The notes under the pieces: model-generated
Told to the model about the DNA's origin: nothing
What the model saw: only the letters and a program-made list of their open reading frames with translations
The model's database searches: none
NCBI GenBank assembly: GCA_937934595.1
Contig: CALGZA010000012.1
Coordinates: 1-46,249, forward strand
Source of the DNA: an uncultured Verrucomicrobiales bacterium
GTDB lineage: Bacteria > Verrucomicrobiota > Verrucomicrobiia > Verrucomicrobiales > Akkermansiaceae
Length of the DNA stretch: 46,249 nucleotides
Direction of reading: 5' to 3'
Made by a program: the position numbers and the translations under genes
Shown here: positions 43,412 through 46,249 of the stretch, in pieces
How positions within the stretch are numbered: the stretch's first letter is position 1
How the letters are laid out: every line of letters begins with the position of its first letter

Positions 43412-44554
43412 ATGGGAAAACAGGTAGCCATCATCATGACAGAAGTATTCCTCCGTCGTCTCACCCCCTCACTCATCCCCTTCGTAAGAAGACAACACGA
43501 CTTCAGAATCCTCAGCATCCGCCGCCCCATCAAAGAACTAAAAGCCATCATCAAAGAACTCAGCCCCAGCGCCCTCATCACCGAATGGATACCAGACACC
43601 ACCGAAACCCTACTCGAACTCGGCATACCCACAGTCATCGCAGCCACCGATAACCAATACCAAGGCGCCACCAGCATCGATGTCAATGACTGGCAAGTCG
43701 GATCAGAAGTCGCACGTGCATTTGCGCAAGCAGGATACCAAAGCTTTGCATGCCTAGGAAATTCCACCCCATACTCAGACCAACGCATCCAAGGATTCAC
43801 CCAAGAACTCGGAAACACCGCACAACTCTCCATCCACGAACAAGAAACCCTCAACGAAACCAGCTACAGCGAAGACTTCGCACTCCCATGCCAATCCCTA
43901 CAAAACTGGCTAACCTCACTACCCAAACCAGTAGGAATATTCGCCGTCCACGACCCCCTAGGCAGATTCCTCTGCGGAGTCTGCCGCAACATGGGCATAA
44001 AAATCCCCGAAGAAGTCGCCATCATCGGCGCCAACAATGATGACCTAGTCTGCGGACTAAGCTACCCCATGCTTTCCAGCGTATCCATACCATGGGACAC
44101 CATTGGCGAATCCATCGGCGAAGCCATTCGCTCACTACTAGCAGGTGAACCCACCCCCACAGAACCCATACTAGTCCCAGCAGGTGCCGTCATCCTCAGA
44201 CACTCCGCAAACCACCTCGCCGTAGGAGACCCCACACTCAGAAGAGCCATGACCTACCTCACCACTCACATCCAAGAACCCATCACCATCGAAATCCTCT
44301 GCAGCGAACTAAAAATCGCCAGACGTGGACTCGAACAAAAATTCCGAGAATACCTCCACTGCACACCTTGGGAAATGCTCTGCAAACTGAGAATCAATCA
44401 AGCCAAACAACTACTAACAGAAACCAACCACCCCATATCCATCATCTCAGAACTATCAGGCTTCAATGACCCAGAACGCATGGCTGTCGTCTTCAAAAGA
44501 ATCGAAGGAATCCCACCCTCAAAATACAGAAAAGGCATCCGCAAAAACTCCTAG
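43412..44554 (+). CDS. xylR: XylR-type transcriptional activator (LacI-like sensor plus AraC DNA-binding domain)
   Basis: The 380-residue protein (ATG at 43412; a TTG ten codons upstream is rejected) has an N-terminal periplasmic-binding-protein fold as in LacI-type sugar sensors (about 1-265: MGKQVAIIMTEVFLRR, DVNDWQVGSEVARAF, EVAIIGANNDDLVCGL) and a C-terminal AraC-type pair of helix-turn-helix motifs (about 280-377: IEILCSELKIARRGLEQKF and PISIISELSGFNDPERMAV). This is the domain order of E. coli XylR. It probably binds D-xylose and activates xylAB from the divergent promoter. No xylose transporter lies in the window. Confidence 0.9.
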   Translation: MGKQVAIIMTEVFLRRLTPSLIPFVRRQHDFRILSIRRPIKELKAIIKELSPSALITEWIPDTTETLLELGIPTVIAATDNQYQGATSIDVNDWQVGSEVARAFAQAGYQSFACLGNSTPYSDQRIQGFTQELGNTAQLSIHEQETLNETSYSEDFALPCQSLQNWLTSLPKPVGIFAVHDPLGRFLCGVCRNMGIKIPEEVAIIGANNDDLVCGLSYPMLSSVSIPWDTIGESIGEAIRSLLAGEPTPTEPILVPAGAVILRHSANHLAVGDPTLRRAMTYLTTHIQEPITIEILCSELKIARRGLEQKFREYLHCTPWEMLCKLRINQAKQLLTETNHPISIISELSGFNDPERMAVVFKRIEGIPPSKYRKGIRKNS

Positions 44555-44560
44555 CAAAAA

Positions 44561-45172
44561 CTACCTAAACCTCCACCACACAAAAGGCATCCCCATCAGA
44601 AACAACATCAACGAACTCGGCTCAGGAACAGGCAAAAAACGCACACCATCCACAGCACCATCACTCACCGCTACAGACGTAAAACCCCTACCATTCAAAG
44701 AAGAATCAAAGCCCAGCTCAAGCCACCCATACTTATAACGCACCTTATCCTCCCGCACCCTAAAAGCAATAGCATGCTCACCACCAGTCAACCCACCACC
44801 ACCTTGCACCACCGGGTAACGACTCACAATAAACTCATAAGCATTATAAGCTCCCTGCCCCCACATCCCTAGCTCAGTCTCAGCAGACATCATCTCCCCC
44901 ACCTCAAGAGGCTTAGCCAGCCCACTATCAGACAGTAAAAACTCAACCTGACTACCAGCTAAAATAGAACATGACACAGCGCACGCCGAACCATCTAAAT
45001 CACGCGTACATATCAACTCTGAACTCAGAGAAATACTCCCCTCATCTTCATCACTAAGCATAAAGGTCTGAGAACTACTCCACAAAGACGCCTGATCTAC
45101 AGCCATCCTCACTATAGCAGCCTCAACAAAAATGCTCATACAGCACAGAGAAAAAATAATCTTAAAATACAT
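44561..45172 (-). CDS. PEP-CTERM sorted exported protein
   Basis: The 203-residue protein has a signal peptide (MYFKIIFSLCCMSIFVEA), a beta-rich body with Gly/Ser turns (SRYPVVQGGGGLTGGEHAI; KYGWLELGFDSSLNGRGF) and a textbook PEP-CTERM tail VPEPSSLMLFLMGMPFVWWR: the VPEP motif, a hydrophobic helix and a terminal Arg. In known systems the tail is cleaved and sorted by an exosortase, often in organisms making exopolysaccharide. The exosortase gene is outside this window. The 3' end converges on xylR with a 6-base gap. The function of the body is unknown. Confidence 0.82.
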   Translation of the reverse strand: MYFKIIFSLCCMSIFVEAAIVRMAVDQASLWSSSQTFMLSDEDEGSISLSSELICTRDLDGSACAVSCSILAGSQVEFLLSDSGLAKPLEVGEMMSAETELGMWGQGAYNAYEFIVSRYPVVQGGGGLTGGEHAIAFRVREDKVRYKYGWLELGFDSSLNGRGFTSVAVSDGAVDGVRFLPVPEPSSLMLFLMGMPFVWWRFR

Positions 45173-45357
45173 AAATAAAGTAGCTTACAAATTAATATAA
45201 CAGCAAATCACCAGCGATTCGCAGCACTCGCTACTACCAAAAAAAGAAACGCACAAGAAAAAAACGAAATAGTTTTCAAATAATCGTTTAACTCAAAAAA
45301 AACGCCATCCACCAACCAAGCAAAAACATTACAGCACCCAACCCTCAAATCAAAGCA

Positions 45358-45747
45358 TCACTTAGGCATAAGCCATACACCCACAACCTTCAATAACTTT
45401 ACATCCACAATCAAAGCAGCCCGCCCAGCACCATTACCAACCTTAAGCCTCCCATCATCATCATTCACATATCGAACAAGCCACACCTCACTCGCCTTAA
45501 ACTTCCCCAAAAGACGAAAACTCTCAGATACATAAGTCGACTTCCGCCTATTAACCCAGCCTGCAAAGTCCTTGACCACCGTCCTGGACTTCACACTCGG
45601 ATCCATGCTCAAATGCTCCTGTAAATAATCATCAGCAACAGCATAAACCTTCTTCTCCTCCTGAAGATCAACAACAGCCAAACCACTAGCCAATAATGAC
45701 TGAACAGTCATCAAAGCACACATTAGCCTCACTAACAAATAAACCAT
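45358..45747 (-). CDS. Small exported protein of unknown function
   Basis: The 129-residue frame begins with a hydrophobic signal-like segment (MVYLLVRLMCALMTVQSLLASGLA). The rest alternates charged and aromatic residues (KDFAGWVNRRKSTYVSESF, VWLVRYVNDDDGRLKVG), suggesting a small beta-sandwich periplasmic domain. No family is recognised. It lies 8 bases downstream of the 45756-46196 gene and should be co-transcribed with it; the two may form a secreted pair. Confidence 0.65.
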   Translation of the reverse strand: MVYLLVRLMCALMTVQSLLASGLAVVDLQEEKKVYAVADDYLQEHLSMDPSVKSRTVVKDFAGWVNRRKSTYVSESFRLLGKFKASEVWLVRYVNDDDGRLKVGNGAGRAALIVDVKLLKVVGVWLMPK

Positions 45748-45755
45748 AAAACAAC

Positions 45756-46196
45756 CTACCTAAGATTTTTCAGAAACTGTAAATCCAACCACAGCCCATC
45801 TCTCAAGAAATAGGAAAACAGAATCTTCCCCTTACCTTCCTCCCATTTTACAACCATCCGGTAATCGGATCCACCTTGGACATAAGTAAGCCCCTCAAAA
45901 GGCTTACCATCTATAATCTTTACTTCCGCAACCTCCCCTCCAGAGCCATCTCTCCAGATGTGCTTCTTATCCTTGCCCTGCTTCAACACCTGAGCATAGA
46001 GACCATGGCTCTCATCAACCGGCCAGCAGAGAATGTGCCAATCAGCCACCTCATGCTCAGCTTTTTTCTTTAGAATAACAACCTCAGCTTTCTCAGAATG
46101 AGGCTCAACGCTCAAGGACGCTTGAGCAATAAATGCAGAGGCAACTACAACAGCAACCCCAGCCAGGGACTTGGAGATATTAACAGTATTTATCAT
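45756..46196 (-). CDS. Small exported protein of unknown function
   Basis: The 146-residue protein has a signal peptide (about 1-26, MINTVNISKSLAGVAVVVAS, cleavage near AQA-SL). The mature part is beta-rich and charged (EHEVADWHILCWPVDESHG, and GGSDYRMVVKWEEGKGKI) with one Cys. No known family. The next gene on the same strand follows after 8 bases. The window ends 53 bases upstream of its start. Confidence 0.68.
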   Translation of the reverse strand: MINTVNISKSLAGVAVVVASAFIAQASLSVEPHSEKAEVVILKKKAEHEVADWHILCWPVDESHGLYAQVLKQGKDKKHIWRDGSGGEVAEVKIIDGKPFEGLTYVQGGSDYRMVVKWEEGKGKILFSYFLRDGLWLDLQFLKNLR

Positions 46197-46249
46197 AACA
46201 ACATTACCATAACACCCCTATCCAGCATTTGCGTAAAAAGTATGTAAAG

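Noticed and set aside
1-46249. CRISPR arrays, intact insertion sequences, phage or defence islands
   Set aside because: No regularly spaced direct repeats, terminal inverted repeats with a transposase, Cas genes or phage structural genes were seen.

Overview
The window looks like a chromosomal segment of a Verrucomicrobiota bacterium, probably a marine or otherwise aquatic member of the Verrucomicrobiales. This is inferred from gene content: a secreted sulfatase, a DUF1080 lipoprotein next to a PVC-type membrane dehydrogenase with a C-terminal CxxCH haem site, a PEP-CTERM protein, an ExbB-ExbD-ExbD-TPR operon, and starts that lack Shine-Dalgarno sequences. No rRNA or other decisive marker is present. 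The forward strand is strikingly rich in C and A and poor in G and T across most of the window, whichever strand carries the gene.

Layout. 1-900: left edge with a partial ORF tail and a frameshifted relic resembling a tyrosine recombinase. 0.9-3.8 kb (minus): six-EF-hand secreted protein and a sulfatase. 4.0-9.0 kb (plus): DoxX-like membrane protein, tandem CDGSH protein, M42 aminopeptidase, Ski2-like helicase, an orphan C-terminal gene fragment behind an inverted repeat, and a DUF2237 protein. 9.2-14.8 kb: multidomain M6 protease, tRNA-Val (minus), 6-phosphofructokinase, PspA-like protein and two small proteins, most ended by clear terminators. 14.8-23.3 kb: TraB/TIKI-like protein (minus), then on plus the DUF1080 lipoprotein, CxxCH dehydrogenase, RecN, an SHD1-like/HExxH protein, a divergent polysaccharide deacetylase and a small lipoprotein. 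23.4-28.8 kb: accB-accC (minus), a SWIM/SNF2 helicase (plus) and a thioesterase (minus).

28.8-30.1 kb is a gene-poor stretch with balanced strand composition and only fragmentary reading frames. 30.1-36.4 kb (minus) is an envelope-energisation operon in the order exbB, exbD, exbD, 1022-residue TPR protein, 354-residue TPR-like protein. 36.6-40.3 kb holds housekeeping genes: a DUF1858/pseudo-rhodanese protein, phosphatidylserine synthase, a cell-wall amidase, RNase HI and TrmD. 40.3-44.6 kb is a xylose module: xylB and xylA on minus with a divergent XylR-type activator. The right edge holds three small exported proteins on minus, one with a PEP-CTERM tail.

Functionally the window mixes core metabolism (glycolysis, fatty-acid and phospholipid synthesis, DNA repair, tRNA modification) with a polymer-degrading and cell-surface repertoire (sulfatase, proteases, deacetylase, DUF1080/CxxCH pair, xylose use). 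The ExbB/ExbD/TPR locus is the most system-like unit. The strand asymmetry, the nested hairpin at 38.95-39.01 kb, the intercistronic hairpins in the exb and xyl operons, and the two decayed loci are the observations most worth a second look.
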